Below are positions 36,477-47,983 of a stretch of DNA of 64,000 nt, piece by piece. The stretch is taken from assembly GCA_014904845.1 (NCBI GenBank), contig MU119205.1, positions 434,001 to 498,000 on the forward strand, written 5' to 3'. The position numbers and the translations under genes are program-made. Numbering within the stretch: the stretch's first letter is position 1; the number at the start of each line of letters is the position of its first letter. This stretch comes from Acephala macrosclerotiorum (taxonomy: Eukaryota; Ascomycota; Leotiomycetes; Helotiales; Mollisiaceae). The notes beneath the pieces were generated by a model that was not told the DNA's origin, searched no databases, and saw only the letters and a program-made list of their open reading frames with translations.

Positions 36477-37730
36477 ATGCGCGGTCGAGTACCGCTGGAT
36501 AATGCTTTCCGAAACTTTCGGCAGCTTCGATGTCCTGGCGCTGGAGCTCATGCCCGGAGAGCTATTCAGATCAGCGCAACACCCACTACGGAGTCGCCAA
36601 ACCTGACTGGAGATGTTCTCAGTGGCTCAATTGACGCTTTCTCGGACCCTGCAGGTTGGTGTCCTCCCAATTGGCACTCCTGAACTCAAGCTAATGTGTT
36701 GCTGAATTGCAGATGCTCGATTCGAGGTCCTAGGCGCACCATATTCCCTTTTGTCCGTTTCGTTATCGGCATCTCAAAAGCTTTATACCAGGAGAGGCAC
36801 ATTAGTTGGAGTTAGCGGGAAGTCAGAAAATGTCAGTATTGAATTCAGTCTGAGGGAACTATTGTTAAAGGGTCATAGGCACAATCAACATTGTCTATAC
36901 TGGAACCCTTCCGCCGAGCGCCCCTGGGCATACCATTCCTTTACCAAAGAATTTCCTCAACGAGTCCTATCACAGCTTTAATATCGACCAAATCACCAAT
37001 CACTTCTTTCACCGTATTACACCTAAATGGAACCGTGGACTGGATGGTTGCCCAGCGAAAGGCGCTGTTGGCATGGACGGGACATACACTTTCAGTCACC
37101 CCTACCATGAACACGAAAATGAGTCTTGCACATTGGGGAAACTCTGAGGTCTCAGGACGAGGTCTTGTAGCATTGGCTGGACCAGGTCAGATCTATCAAG
37201 TCAATTTGAGGGCAGGCGAGGAATACGTGGCGCATCCTGGCAATGTGGTTGCGTATACCATTACCCAGCATCCTCCTTTACCATATCGACTCAAGTCATC
37301 GAGTTTAAGATTCCAGGTACCGAATCTTGGTCTTGGCTATCTTCTGCCAGACATCAAGTTCTTTAGGGTGATGAGGGAGACGTCAACGTGGAAGGGCATC
37401 ACATCTCTGCTCTTCAATTTGCGAACAGCTGCGAGGAGAACTATCTGGGGAGATAGCTTGTTCTTGAAATTCCACGGACCAACCACGATATTGATTTCCT
37501 CGAGAGCATCAAGGGTCGGTGATGTTTTGACATCACGGGATGTGAATGAGATTGCAGATTCTCCAGCTGGAGCTGTGACTTCCGCGGTCACTTTGATGAG
37601 TAAACCCAAAGAAGAGGAGTCGAGCAAGCAAATCTCAGACGTCCCTACCGGCTTCCACGTTGCTGAAGTCGGTCGAGATGGAAAGGTTAAATTTGAGGAT
37701 GCAGAGGACATCAAGCAGTTTGTAAGGTAG
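36477..37730 (+). CDS. AIM24: Mitochondrial inner-membrane protein Aim24
   Basis: Aim24 supports inner-membrane architecture and the MICOS complex in yeast. Exons 36477-36654, 36713-36831 and 36879-37730 (1149 nt, 382 aa). Introns are 58 nt (GTTGGT...TTGCAG) and 47 nt (GTCAGT...TCATAG). The basic N-terminus ([18 protein letters not shown]) fits import. Family marks are [84 protein letters not shown] and [15 protein letters not shown]. An unspliced second intron would read through in the wrong frame. Divergent from ATM1. Confidence 0.93.
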
Positions 37731-38840
37731 TACAAAAGGCATGTATGAATATGATGCTTGGACGAATGTATAATACCACTCTCACGACCCAGTGGACTTT
37801 CCCAGCTTTGATCTGAGCAGTAAGAATATGAAGCTTAGCTCCTTGATTTCTCGACTTCCGTTCTCACCCCTCTCATGACGAGTTCACCTACGTCGAGCTT
37901 TTCTTCAACTCCTCTGGCTTCATTCTGCATCATGACCAAGCCCCTAATAGCTCCTTAGCCTACTACAAAGCAGGAAATTCATACTCAAAAAGCAATTTAA
38001 AAAAAAAAGATGGCAAGTGGCTAACTTGAAATGCATCCTGTACAATGAAGGTCCAAGCATCTCCTCATTTGATCATCCGCACTGCATTGGCTCTTTTGCC
38101 TTACTGTCTGCTATCTGCCACCCACAGTCTCGCCAGAAAAACTGGACGAGGGATTCTACATAGTGCACATAGTCCAAACGGAACCTTAGGCAGATATAAG
38201 TCTGTTCTCATCAGACGAGTTGATACTACTGAAGTACCGAAAATATTTGCTCGCATTGAGTGTAGCTTCAGATTACAGACGCAGAGGATCTCCGGCCTTC
38301 ATTCTTGCAGTCTTTCAGTAGACGCACAAAGACAATTTGCCTAACAAAGAAGTAAAAGTGATACTTCGCTGAGGACCTGGCATATGCTTTCCTCTTTTAT
38401 GTAGGTAACAGGCGGGTAGACTTTCAAACTAATAGAGACGAGACTAGCGTGCTGAGCAATTGCCCTCTGAGGTAGAAGCAAGTGACGTCTTCACATACCT
38501 GTGCCTTCTCTTTTTGTAGAAGCGAGATCGGCGGAGTTGCGTTTCGTTTTCTCGCCCCGAAGTTATAAATTGGCCACCTTCTACCTTCAAGCCTCCTTCC
38601 CCACGACACTTTACAGCGTAACGCGACAGGATACAAGACCCTTTCTGGCCAGTCCTCCAGGTATGTCCTCACGCCAACCAAGCTTTCTATGACCTTTCAT
38701 CTTCTTCGTTGCTGATCCCAGCTAACGTCTATAACTTTCCTAGTAATCCACTTCAGCCATTCGATTTCACCACTTCCGCGATCAGCTTGACTATTCCAGT
38801 GACCAAATCACTTTTGAAAAGATCAAGACAAGTCGCAAAC
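37731..38840. other. Intergenic, no gene seen
   Basis: A 1.1-kb gap with a short A-rich run near 38000. The stretch 38700-38840 is probably the 5' UTR of the secreted-protein gene, with a possible UTR intron. Confidence 0.45.
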
Positions 38841-39873
38841 ATGAAGTTCATTGCTACCATCTTGATGCTTCTTTCCCTCTTCATCTCGGTCGTAAGTTTT
38901 TAGTCTAGCAGCCCAGCTGTTGAGAAGAGAGCTGATATTTATCTGTCAGTTACAGGTCGTTGGTGGTGCGCTTCCACAGGGCTTGTCCCGCCGTTCAGCT
39001 TCGGACCTGCCATATCCAGTCGGCAGAATGAGCTTCATTGGTACACTCGGTGGTCACGAAGTCCAACTTAATGGCTCTATTGAGGTATGCGAATCATCTT
39101 TGTCTTGCCTTTTGATGTGTTCGCCTATTCATACGACGCTAATAATGGGTAGGAAATGCATGCTCAAATGAAGGTCATCCATCCGGACTTTGACCCCGAT
39201 GCACTCGTTCAGGCCCGCAAACTTGCCCGAGAAAACGGCCCCCAAGACGAACGCAACATTATGGCTCGTGAGGCTAACAATAAGGTCTGTGCCTGTATAT
39301 TCATTTTTATAATAGATAGTGCCACTAATTGTCTTCTGTTAGGCTGCACTCTATTGCTGCCCTAATGATCCTTGGGGTTGGTCATCGGCTACTACCAGTA
39401 TCATCGAGGAAGGCATCGACTACCTAAATCACTTCAACGGTCTCTGCGGTGTCGGAGCCAGAAGCTGTGTAAGTTTCCTTCCAGGAGCAACATTTCCCCT
39501 CTTTGTCTTTTCTCTCGTGGAGTTTCTAGAGATCTAGATTTTAGAAAACGAGGCTATATTCCCTAATTTCTAGGAAGAGGCTTACTGACTCTGCAAAAAG
39601 GTTAGAATTTCATGCAGCTGGAATAGCGGCATCTATCTCTGCAACGATGTAAGACTTCTACGTATACAAGCTAGCAAGCTGCTGACGTTGTTGTTGTTGT
39701 TGTTGTAGGCTTACAACGGAATCACGCCAAGTTGTGTCTACATGGCTTCCTACGCTCAAGACATTATCGACGACTGCCGTGGCACGACCGGATGGAACAC
39801 TAATGATATTGTCTGTGGTCAGAAATTTGACACGGACAACTACAATATCATCGTCCATTGGGACCGCTGTTAG
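38841..39873 (+). CDS. Small secreted cysteine-rich protein, effector candidate
   Basis: Six exons: 38841-38891, 38956-39084, 39153-39284, 39343-39468, 39601-39648, 39709-39873 (651 nt, 216 aa). A signal peptide is clear (MKFIATILMLLSLFISVVVGGA). A dibasic site (LSRRSAS) at about residue 28 may be a Kex2 cleavage point. The C-terminal half holds ten cysteines: YCCPNDPWGW, GLCG, ARSC, ISCSWNSGIYLCND, PSCVY, DDCRG, VCGQ and DRC at the very end; an even number, consistent with five disulfides. The CSWNSGIYLCND, YAQDIIDDC and NYNIIVHWDRC order matches a widespread unnamed family of fungal secreted proteins as I remember it. Function is unknown; a host-interaction role is only inferred. Two introns include unusual features: one of 132 nt, and one with a GTT repeat at its acceptor. 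Confidence 0.82.
39687..39706 (+). repeat. GTT trinucleotide microsatellite inside an intron
   Basis: About six GTT units directly follow a CTGAC branch site and run into the TAG acceptor of the secreted-protein gene's last intron. Slippage here would change the branch-to-acceptor distance. Confidence 0.85.
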
Positions 39874-40631
39874 TGAACCGACTCTTGCTCATCCATCTCT
39901 AGTGCTCGAGTTCTTTCAATAAAGAAGGCTATCTTGCAGACACGTGGTATTGTGGCGCGAGAATGCCTAAGGGTGGCACTTGATGATAGTGGGCTTGTGT
40001 ACTATACTTTGCAAATCTGATGGCGCTGAGTTTGGCATGGAACAAAACTGAGAGTGGTGGCAATTTCAACAGAATTACAGGCTAATTGCGGGCAGCAGTT
40101 GAGCTAGAGCTTTGAAATGAATCAGAACAATTGACACACACAATCGATTTTCGTGGTGGCTGCCGTGAAGAAACTGCTTAGGGGGGAAAGCGTTCACCGG
40201 AAAGATTGTCTGATGCTAACTTAGGTACAATTATATGAAGTGTTTCTTCTTACCAGCTATCGATAAGACTGTCTCCGTCAAATATCTTATTGAAGAAGAG
40301 TCAACACGATAACCTGCCGTGCGATGTTAAAATAGTGAGCGAAAGAAAATAGGAGTTTTAGAGAGCTGGAATGAGAGTAATGCAATGTCGTAGAACTGAG
40401 GGACCTTGCAATGAATTTCGAGAAGCGTCTGGTAAAGATATAAAAGTTCCCTTGGCTTTTTGGAATGATTGTAGCAGGCTTAAATGGAAGATGCATTTTA
40501 CTGTACGATGATGCTTAACACTCTCTATTCCTCCTTCTAACACCGCGAATTTGCTCACTTCTTTTTCAATTCCCCTAGCATGCTTTCCCTTTACACATCT
40601 ATGGGTCTTCAAATCTCTGCCTTTGACGAGA
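39874..40631. other. Convergent intergenic region
   Basis: 3' flanks of the secreted-protein and CoA-transferase genes; no gene seen. Confidence 0.5.
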
Positions 40632-42113
40632 TCAGGGTCTTTTTGTTCCATGTTGTTTTCCAAAGACACCGTCCTCAAGCTCTCTTAGAATCTTTTCGTT
40701 GTGCTCCCCAACTCTCGGTATTGGTCCCATTGTCGGCCGGAAAGTATTCGGTGTCCCAGGCGGCAACAGAGATTTCAACTTCCCGTTTTCAGTCCCAACA
40801 TCCGTCCACATACCTCTAGCTTCTAGTTGAGGATGATCCCAGACACCTTGCATATCATTGACCTTCGCATTCCCAATCTCTGCCCTATCTAGCTTCACAA
40901 CCACCTCTTCAGCAGTCATGCTCCTGAACACGCCCTCAATAATACCCTTCAATATCTCTCTATTTTCCGATCTCGTCGTCGATCCCATGAATCGTTCCTC
41001 CTTCACAAGTTCCGGCATCTCCAGCACACCCTCACAAAACGTCTTCCACTCCCTCTCATTCTGCAACCCCAGCATCACCCCCCCCTCCCCCGTCTCAAAA
41101 ACTCCATACGGATAAATACTAGCATGATCTGCACCCCTCCTCTTCGGTTGCTCCTGCCCTTGGTATGCAAAATACATCGGAAACCCCATCCACTCAACCA
41201 TACACTCCAACATACTAACATCAATCCTACAACCTTTCCCCGTCTTCTCTCTTAACAGCAACGCTGCTATTATATTGCTGTACGCATATATCCCTGCCGC
41301 AATATCCGCTATCGAGATCCCGACTTTGGATTGCATTGCTGGCGTGCCGGTGACGGAGAGAACGCCGGCTTCGGCTTGGATTAGGAGGTCGTAGGCTTTT
41401 TTATCTTTATACCTCCCTTCACTCCCATACCCAGACACATCACAAACGACTAACCCCTCATTTGTTTTCCTCAGCTCCTCATACCCCAATCCCATCCCCT
41501 CCGCTGTTCCCGGTTTCAAATTTTGAATAAAAACATCCGTCTTCCCAATCAATTTTTTCAAGATCTCAAGATCTTTGGGTTGTTTTATGTCTAAAGCGAG
41601 AGATTCTTTTGAACGGTTCACCCAAGCGAAATGAGAAGAGAGACCGGATGCTCGTGTATCGTAGAGACGGGCGAAGTCGCCGGAACCTGGACGCTCGATT
41701 TTTATGACGCGGGCGCCGTGGTCAGCGAGGTGGCGGGTGCAGTAGGGGGCGGAGATTACTTGTTCGAGGGCTATTACTGTTATGCCGTCGAGGGGTTTGG
41801 GTGAGGATGCATCAGGAGGTGAAGTCGAGGAGTAGCGTCGTTTGGAGGTTGATATGTGGTGCTTGAGGTCGTGTTGAAAGCGAGATATGGATGGAGGTTG
41901 ATGGTCCTGTGTGGATGAATTTTTGGTAGAGAGTGGGGCTCGAGCACTGAAGTGGGGTAGCGACGAAAGTCGAGGTCGATGTCTGAGGACTTGACAAGCT
42001 TTGTGGCAATAGCATCGTGCTGATCTGATTTCCATGATGTATAGAGTCGAAGTACGAGAGTGACAAAGATACTGGGTACTTCTCTTATGAAAAGAAGAGT
42101 GAGAGGTCAACAT
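40632..42113 (-). CDS. Class III (CaiB/BaiF) acyl-CoA transferase, mitochondrial type
   Basis: Moves CoA between carboxylic acids; closest in style to succinate-hydroxymethylglutarate (SUGCT-like) CoA-transferases. Single exon, 493 aa from the ATG at 42113; a second in-frame ATG at 42035 (MEIRSARCYC) is an alternative. The first ~100 residues are Ser/Arg/His-rich with few acids, as in a mitochondrial presequence. Domain marks: LDGITVIALEQVISAPYCTRHLADHGARVIKIERPG, VNRSKESLALDIK, IQNLKPGTAEGMGLGYEEL, VSGYG, KAYDLLIQAEAGVLSVTG (conserved Asp in the YD position is the catalytic residue in the family), and IDVSMLECMVEWM. Intact. Substrate cannot be told from sequence. Confidence 0.92.
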   Translation of the reverse strand: MLTSHSSFHKRSTQYLCHSRTSTLYIMEIRSARCYCHKACQVLRHRPRLSSLPHFSARAPLSTKNSSTQDHQPPSISRFQHDLKHHISTSKRRYSSTSPPDASSPKPLDGITVIALEQVISAPYCTRHLADHGARVIKIERPGSGDFARLYDTRASGLSSHFAWVNRSKESLALDIKQPKDLEILKKLIGKTDVFIQNLKPGTAEGMGLGYEELRKTNEGLVVCDVSGYGSEGRYKDKKAYDLLIQAEAGVLSVTGTPAMQSKVGISIADIAAGIYAYSNIIAALLLREKTGKGCRIDVSMLECMVEWMGFPMYFAYQGQEQPKRRGADHASIYPYGVFETGEGGVMLGLQNEREWKTFCEGVLEMPELVKEERFMGSTTRSENREILKGIIEGVFRSMTAEEVVVKLDRAEIGNAKVNDMQGVWDHPQLEARGMWTDVGTENGKLKSLLPPGTPNTFRPTMGPIPRVGEHNEKILRELEDGVFGKQHGTKRP

Positions 42114-42865
42114 CGGCCGTCGAGCTCTCTCCAGTCAACCTGCGGGGTACATTCGGTTAATCGGCACGTGCCGAAAAGGGGTAACGAGGGGGCAATCTCC
42201 AAGATACTTGCATTCGGATAATCACTTCCTTCCTAGGATGAAGCATGTGTAAAAGCGGGATTTCGCTATTAACATTGACCATACTGTCATAGACACATTT
42301 CATCATCTCATCATCACAGTCCTTTCCATCTCATCGTGTCCTCATTATCACATTCCATCATCCAATGCTTTCCAACATAAATCTCAACAGATATCCAAAA
42401 ACTTGACTATACATAGCGACATTCTTCTTGGGCTGAATACCCAGCACTGTTCAGGCTTCCGTTGTTTACAACATCAAGCCCGCCGCACATGATCGTTTTC
42501 CAAGGAAGTCGTCCAACATATGTTGGGAGCGCAACTCTTCCCTTAGACAGCCAGTTGTCCATCAAGGTCTACCGACAGCGGAGCGAGACACCAAATTTCG
42601 TGAGAGTCATGGCTCCGCTGTCTAAATTCTTCGCCAGCTGGAGTGATCGTGGTTGGACAAGGCCAGAAAGCAACCCAACTCGGAGCTTGTCCTAGTGGCC
42701 GTACGAATGTGAGCGACGCTGGCAGATGAGATTGCCCTGAGGCGACTACTGAAAATATTAGCAAGGAAAGATACGGCGGAAGGGATCATTGTACCTAGTT
42801 GTATCGAAGACTATCCTCGCTTATTTATGTTCAAAGTTTGGCTTCTAAAGCTCAGTATTGATACT
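42114..42865. other. Intergenic, no gene seen
   Basis: Promoter side of the CoA-transferase and 3' side of the cysteine-rich protein gene. A TCATCA/CATCAT-rich stretch occurs at 42300-42365. Confidence 0.45.
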
Positions 42866-44779
42866 TCATCCGTTGTTCTGCTCAGGCTGAGGAGGCGTAA
42901 CAGTCCTCCTAATGAACGACGGGTGGCCATCCGTGACCACTGGCTGATCATAATGCGGCGGTGGCTCATTCCCAGTCTGCAGCCGTATATTCTGAGTGTC
43001 GACGTGAGGGTTTGATGTAGGCAACTGTCCTTCTTGAGCGAGTCCCTGCAAATCGGCAGTGAGGTCTCCAAGCGTGCCGAGATGTGCGTGATGACGCTGA
43101 GATAGATGTCTTGGGCTAAGAAGGGCATTTCCTACAGATCCTGAGGCTGCTGATCCGTTCTCTGTGGTGAAAGGTGCGAGACCACTTGTGTTTCCAAGAG
43201 CCATGTGCTGGTTGTCAAAGGCTTGGATATTGGGAACCGAACGTCCTCCACGACCACGCCGGCTTCCCCTTTGCCCGCGCCTGCCATTTTGAGAACCTCT
43301 GCCACGTTGGCTATGGGTGTCAAAATTTGAATTGGCACCGCCCTGTGAACTACCATCCTGGTCGCTGGCGTTGCGTAGGCGATTCTTCCCCGATGATTGC
43401 TTAGGCTTCTTGAAATACTCCTCCTCGATATGGACATTCATCTTCTCATAGGTATCGAAGATGTGGCCTAGGTGACACTCGCAAGTTGGGGGAAATGGTG
43501 TAGAAAGCTTGTAAGTCCATGTTGGTATTTTCGAGCAGTGATGAATCGAGGACTCCCCATCTTGAAATGTCCCTTCGCACAAGAGGCATTGGGATTGACC
43601 AGGAACTAGTGGGAGAACGAAGGCTTCAGGATGCGTTGGATGACATTTTGACAAGTGGTCGTTGAACGGCTTGATCTTTTTGAAAAGTCCGCTTCTTTCC
43701 CAGCACTCCATTGTGAAGTGTGTAACGGCGCTTGGTAGATTCATAAATGCCCCTGAGCACTTGGTACATTGCCATGCGAGGTTTCCATCGTCTGTTACGG
43801 GTATGACCTTGCAGAACAGGCAGTACCATCCCTCTTGTGGATAGTGAGTAGCCCAGAAGTGATTTCTCCAGGTAGAGAAGTAGTAATCACCTGCCAGATA
43901 TTTCGCACATGTTTCGCAAGACTTCCCTCCTGGCGCATATATCGTCCCATTGCTTCGGTATGTAGTTTGGCTGATCACTGATTGTCCGTCCTCGGGCTGT
44001 TGATTTTGCGAGAAGATTGTTGGTGCCTGGCTCTCCTCATTTGACCGAGACGATGACAATGAGAGCCGGGGTGGTGCCTGGTGCTCCTGATGTGCCTGCA
44101 TGGCTTGATCTCTCGATTGGCTGCCATCGCCACGGTTGTTGTCCGATTGGGCATTGTCCGTCTGGGAAGGAATTGTCGAATCCGTTTTCTTGATATTAAA
44201 ATGTACCTCCACCTGAGAGTACTTTAGACGTTTGTTCAGACTATCAAATTTTGACTTGTATTCATCCAATTCTCTCTGCACAAGAGCCTTCTCGTATTGT
44301 CTGTCCTTAGCTTCAGTAGCATCTTGCTGGCTTTCGTCCGAATCAATGGCGCGCTTGTTTGAGACCGATGTGGGAGTAGAGTTGGGACTTTTGGCAGCGG
44401 AGGCGGAGGAAGGTTCGTTTGATCGCCGTTCTTGACTTTGCGGGGTCAGAAATGTCTGGTAGTATTAGCTTTCGACCCGGCACCATGGGTGATGGATACT
44501 GCTTACCGGCGCCGTTCTTGAACTCTCCTGCTGCCCCGCGATCTCCCTGCGCTTGCCAGACAATGAGCGTAAGGAAGGATCGATGTTGCCCTCTCCGCTA
44601 GAATGGTGGGTGTTGTCGTAAGTTTTGTTCTCGTCGAACCAGTTCGTAAGCTCCCGCTCAAATTCGTTATCGTCAAAGGACTCGAGTCGGGTCGAGAAAC
44701 GATCGTCCCAAATAGGACTCGGTGATTCGAGTGCGCCGTAAGCTCCCAACGGAGACTGCTGGTCAAAAGGACTCTGCAT
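42866..44779 (-). CDS. Cysteine-rich, RG-rich hypothetical protein with coiled coil
   Basis: Two exons, 44507-44779 and 42866-44455 (1863 nt, 620 aa); intron GTAAGC...CTACCAG of 51 nt. Start MQSPFDQQSP. Order along the protein: Ser/Thr-rich head; a coiled coil around residues 145-185 (DRQYEKALVQRELDEYKSKF); a disordered Gln-rich stretch; a Cys/His-rich middle with several C-x2-C pairs (KSCETCAKYL, WYCLFCKV, WQCTKCSGAF, QCLLCEGTF, CECHLGHIF) and histidines (THFTMECWE, HLSKCHPTHP), consistent with two to three zinc-binding folds; and an Arg-Gly stretch (RGRGSQNGRRGQRGSRRGRGG) suited to RNA binding. The family is not named in my knowledge. A nucleic-acid-binding role is inferred from the Cys and RG content. 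Confidence 0.75.
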
Positions 44780-45679
44780 TGCGGTAGATATCTGCAAGCA
44801 TGATAGGATGTTGGGACATTAGTGAGAGCGGAGTAGCGACAAGGTGAGTTTTTAGCTAGGATGAGGTGCATCTGTTTATGAAGGGTTGGTCACTCTCGCG
44901 CTAGCCGACATTTGGGGGCAGCTGGGCATTCAGTGATGTGCTGTTGCAGACGGAGCCTAGCGAGAGAGCCCACGGCGGCAGCCACACCGTCATGAGAAAG
45001 GATATTTTGTTTTAATGTTTGCTTGTGAAGTGAGCTTTAGACAAGGCTCAAGTGCAGTCCTTAAGATTTTTGTTGGCTATCAATTTTAAGGTTGAGTTTC
45101 TGTTGTGCAAAATGATCCAGATGTTGAAGAACGTTTGATGGCTGAAGAGTTGCGGCCTCACACTGATGGCTCGGCTCTGCAAATTGACTCGAGATGCTCA
45201 GAACATTACCTCTATGATTTGGAAGAGCGTGCAATTTCAAGTTGAGTTGCTTCGCCGATGGTGATTATCTAGGGTGCTGGTGTTAAATGCCTCTGTGCAG
45301 GTGCCAAATATCTGTAATGCATACACATAGCGTAGAGTGCACAGTTGCTTGAGATTGTTGGTCTAAGGGATATTAAGAGGAAGATGTTCATAGAACCGTG
45401 GTATGCACTGCTCGTATCTTCAACGCAATGGGTATATATACAATAAACTACACTCTTCAAGTAATTGCGATTGCTCGTTCCTCTTTCCCCTAAGGACCAC
45501 TGTACACTCTCCAGCTCTAACATTCGTTTCATCAACCCACCAATTCATCGTGCTATCACTCAAGCCCTACTCGTAGACAAAGTCGTACTCCATGCTGTAC
45601 TTTCCATCGTTGTTCACCACCATGCCTGTTGTTAATCCCAATGTCCAGTACCCTGTCGAAAATCTAGTGGATGGCGTGC
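44780..45679. other. Intergenic, no gene seen
   Basis: Promoter of the cysteine-rich protein gene and 3' flank of the membrane protein gene; only short unmatched frames. Confidence 0.5.
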
Positions 45680-46579
45680 CTATCCTCGATACAAGGCCCA
45701 GATAATGATGACCATTACCAATGCTCCAAGAAAAGAGATCAATGGCTTGCCCGTAGTTGCCAACCATGGAAAGACCGTGTCGAAGAAAAAGATGGCCGCA
45801 TCTGCAATCACATCGATGCAAAGATAAGTGATCTCAACAGCGAGGGTGATGACACCAGGAGCATACGACAGATTGATGTGCTCTGGCTCGATCCACTTCA
45901 AGAACAGAGCTGTCACTCCAAGACCCAAACAGATAAGACGAAGGCACTTCTGTCTGAAGACATCAAGGCGGCTCCATTCTCCACGAAGTGCGTGAATGAC
46001 GAAAGTCGCAACCCAGACGCCGATGAAACTCCAGTTGAAGATGCGCAATGCGCGCTGTGGCATATTGATGAACAATCCACTCAGTTTCTTTGCGGCGAGA
46101 CGAGCATTGTAGGCGGGATCGGAGAGAAAGCTGATGACAATGGAGCTGACCATGAAGAGGAGATTGATGAATAAGAAGTAATCCATGCCACCTCCAGGCT
46201 GTGGGTAGGCATGAACCACATTACCGGCAGGAGGGGCTGCTTCGAGATCATTGTGGCCGTTTTCCGCAGCTCCATTACTGACGTCCAAAGGCCCAGGCGC
46301 AGCAGCGTCTGGTTTTCCGTCCTGGTTGTCTCCGGGCAATGCATCTTGCTGACCCGGTGTGTCAACTTCCCCGAGGTCATGGTCCTCGACTTCGTCGTTG
46401 GCAATCATTCCTGCTCCCTCTACTTGTCCATCCTGGTCTTGGTCATTAACATCTACAGCATCCTGATCCTCTTGCATATCGCCAGCAATATATCCAACAT
46501 CTCCAACTTCATCTACACCTGCAATTGGGTATTCGTTCAACTCAATGCCGATAAAGGCGGGTTCAATGTTGTCCGACAT
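45680..46579 (-). CDS. Five-span membrane protein with acidic N-terminal domain
   Basis: Single exon, 299 aa from the ATG at 46579 (MSDNIEPAFIG). Residues 1-125 are strongly acidic and disordered (DQDQDGQVEGAG, NDEVEDHDLGEVD). Five hydrophobic spans follow: YFLFINLLFMVSSIVISFL, WSFIGVWVATFVIHAL, LRLICLGLGVTALFL, ITLAVEITYLCIDVIADAAIFF and LISFLGALVMVIIIWALY. The protein ends just after the last span (RG stop). I do not recognise the family. The long acidic part is probably cytosolic. The opposite strand is also open over 167 codons but looks like a shadow of this gene. Confidence 0.72.
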   Translation of the reverse strand: MSDNIEPAFIGIELNEYPIAGVDEVGDVGYIAGDMQEDQDAVDVNDQDQDGQVEGAGMIANDEVEDHDLGEVDTPGQQDALPGDNQDGKPDAAAPGPLDVSNGAAENGHNDLEAAPPAGNVVHAYPQPGGGMDYFLFINLLFMVSSIVISFLSDPAYNARLAAKKLSGLFINMPQRALRIFNWSFIGVWVATFVIHALRGEWSRLDVFRQKCLRLICLGLGVTALFLKWIEPEHINLSYAPGVITLAVEITYLCIDVIADAAIFFFDTVFPWLATTGKPLISFLGALVMVIIIWALYRG

Positions 46580-47312
46580 GTCTCGGGACTCTCGAGGAGC
46601 TTCCAAAATTGATGTGATCAATTGAGAATGGGAATATGAAATTGAGATCTACCTTCTGTGAGCTTATATCCATCATTTGAGATTGTAGACGAAGCAAAGC
46701 AGCTTTTCTAGAGCTAGAAAAGGGTCTAGGGATAGGAAGTTCATACCTTTTCGAGTGCGAGAGAGTAGTAGCTCCGAAAGCTTGATTTCGCGAGTGCAAT
46801 TAAGATTCGTATTTATTTAGCCTCTGGCAGATTTCTAAAGGTTAAAAAACGACAGAATAGAGGATAACTGGTGTCGAAATTGATGGTTATCGATGAGGAT
46901 AGTTGAGTAGAGACGACGAGGATAGCTCTTCGTCGCTATAAACTGCTTGCCCTGAAGCCATGGCGAAGCTTTCTCGTGGTATAGTGAAGGGCATTTGTCT
47001 TGGCGGAGTTGATCGTGAGAAAGTGGTGGTGTAAAAATTGTTCGTGAGGAAGAATTTCTCACGAAGAAGAGGTGAGGTTGTCATAAGAGGGGGTGGCACG
47101 AGCCATCGCTCTGGCTAGCCAATCAATACCCCTCATTTCCATATCAGCGGCCCTCCACGAACAACTGAAGCCTTGTTGAGTGGTTTTCATTTTGCCTTGT
47201 CTGACTTTATATATAAAGGGCGGATATTCCATATATTTCTTCGTCGTGATGTTCAGTTTTTCATATACGTTTGGGAATCAATTCCCAAAAATCGACTCAA
47301 TTTGACTCTCGG
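46580..47312. other. Divergent intergenic region
   Basis: Promoter space between two divergent hypothetical genes; a minus-strand frame at 46887-47099 has no recognisable content. Confidence 0.45.
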
Positions 47313-47983
47313 ATGCCGTCCAGAACAACGACTTTACCTACTGCACTTGCTGGAAACACATATTCTTGCTTCTTCTGCTTCCAGAAATTAGTAAGAACGA
47401 CCTCAGAGCAACAAGCGTTCTGTCCACTTCGTCCGTATGGACTTCGGATTCGCAGCCGTATCGTTGGTCGTACAGACTGGGTATGCTCTAGCTCAACATC
47501 GTCAGGTATGTCAACGCCAGCTTGAAGCTCATTCGGTACACAATTGACAATCATTAGCTCCTAGACACTGAAGGAGACAACACTTTCATTCAGCTCCTCG
47601 AAACATTGATACCGACGAGACTGGGATTTACAACCGATCTTGTGTCCGACGACATCAGCATCCTCTGCTCGACATGCATGACGAGTGGCCTTCTCACTTC
47701 AATATATCAACAAGGACGAGGAGAAAAACTCCATGCTCCTCTTTTCGTAGCAATTGTCGTGGGGACCCTCGCAATGTGGAGAATGTTGAGTGTACAAGTA
47801 GATATCTTGGCATTGACTATTTTCCAATGGATGCTTGCTTTAGCCATGCTCATTAGCAGATGCTACGAGCACCTGAATCTTGCTGACCGTGAGGTTCAGT
47901 GTGGCTTCTCTTGCTCAGCGCCTTACGAAAAGGTAGCTAGAATAGAAATTGTCAACACGGGTAGCACCAAGGTGGGGCTTTGA
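47313..47983 (+). CDS. Hypothetical membrane protein (203 aa)
   Basis: Exons 47313-47505 and 47565-47983 join in frame (612 nt); intron GTATGT...CTCCTAG of 59 nt. Choosing the second of two nearby AG sites keeps the frame. Begins MPSRTTTLPTALAGNTYSC. A small Cys-rich region (CFFCFQKL, CPLRPYG) precedes hydrophobic segments at about residues 125-175 (APLFVAIVVGTLAMWRML, ALTIFQWMLALAMLI), so one or two membrane spans are likely. Not recognised; it lies just downstream of the HeLo-E2 gene in convergent orientation, with no evidence of a functional link. Confidence 0.5.

Noticed and set aside
45671..46174. 167-codon plus-strand open frame
   Set aside because: It lies antisense to the membrane protein gene, shows no domain, and its openness follows from the acidic/hydrophobic codon use of the opposite strand.
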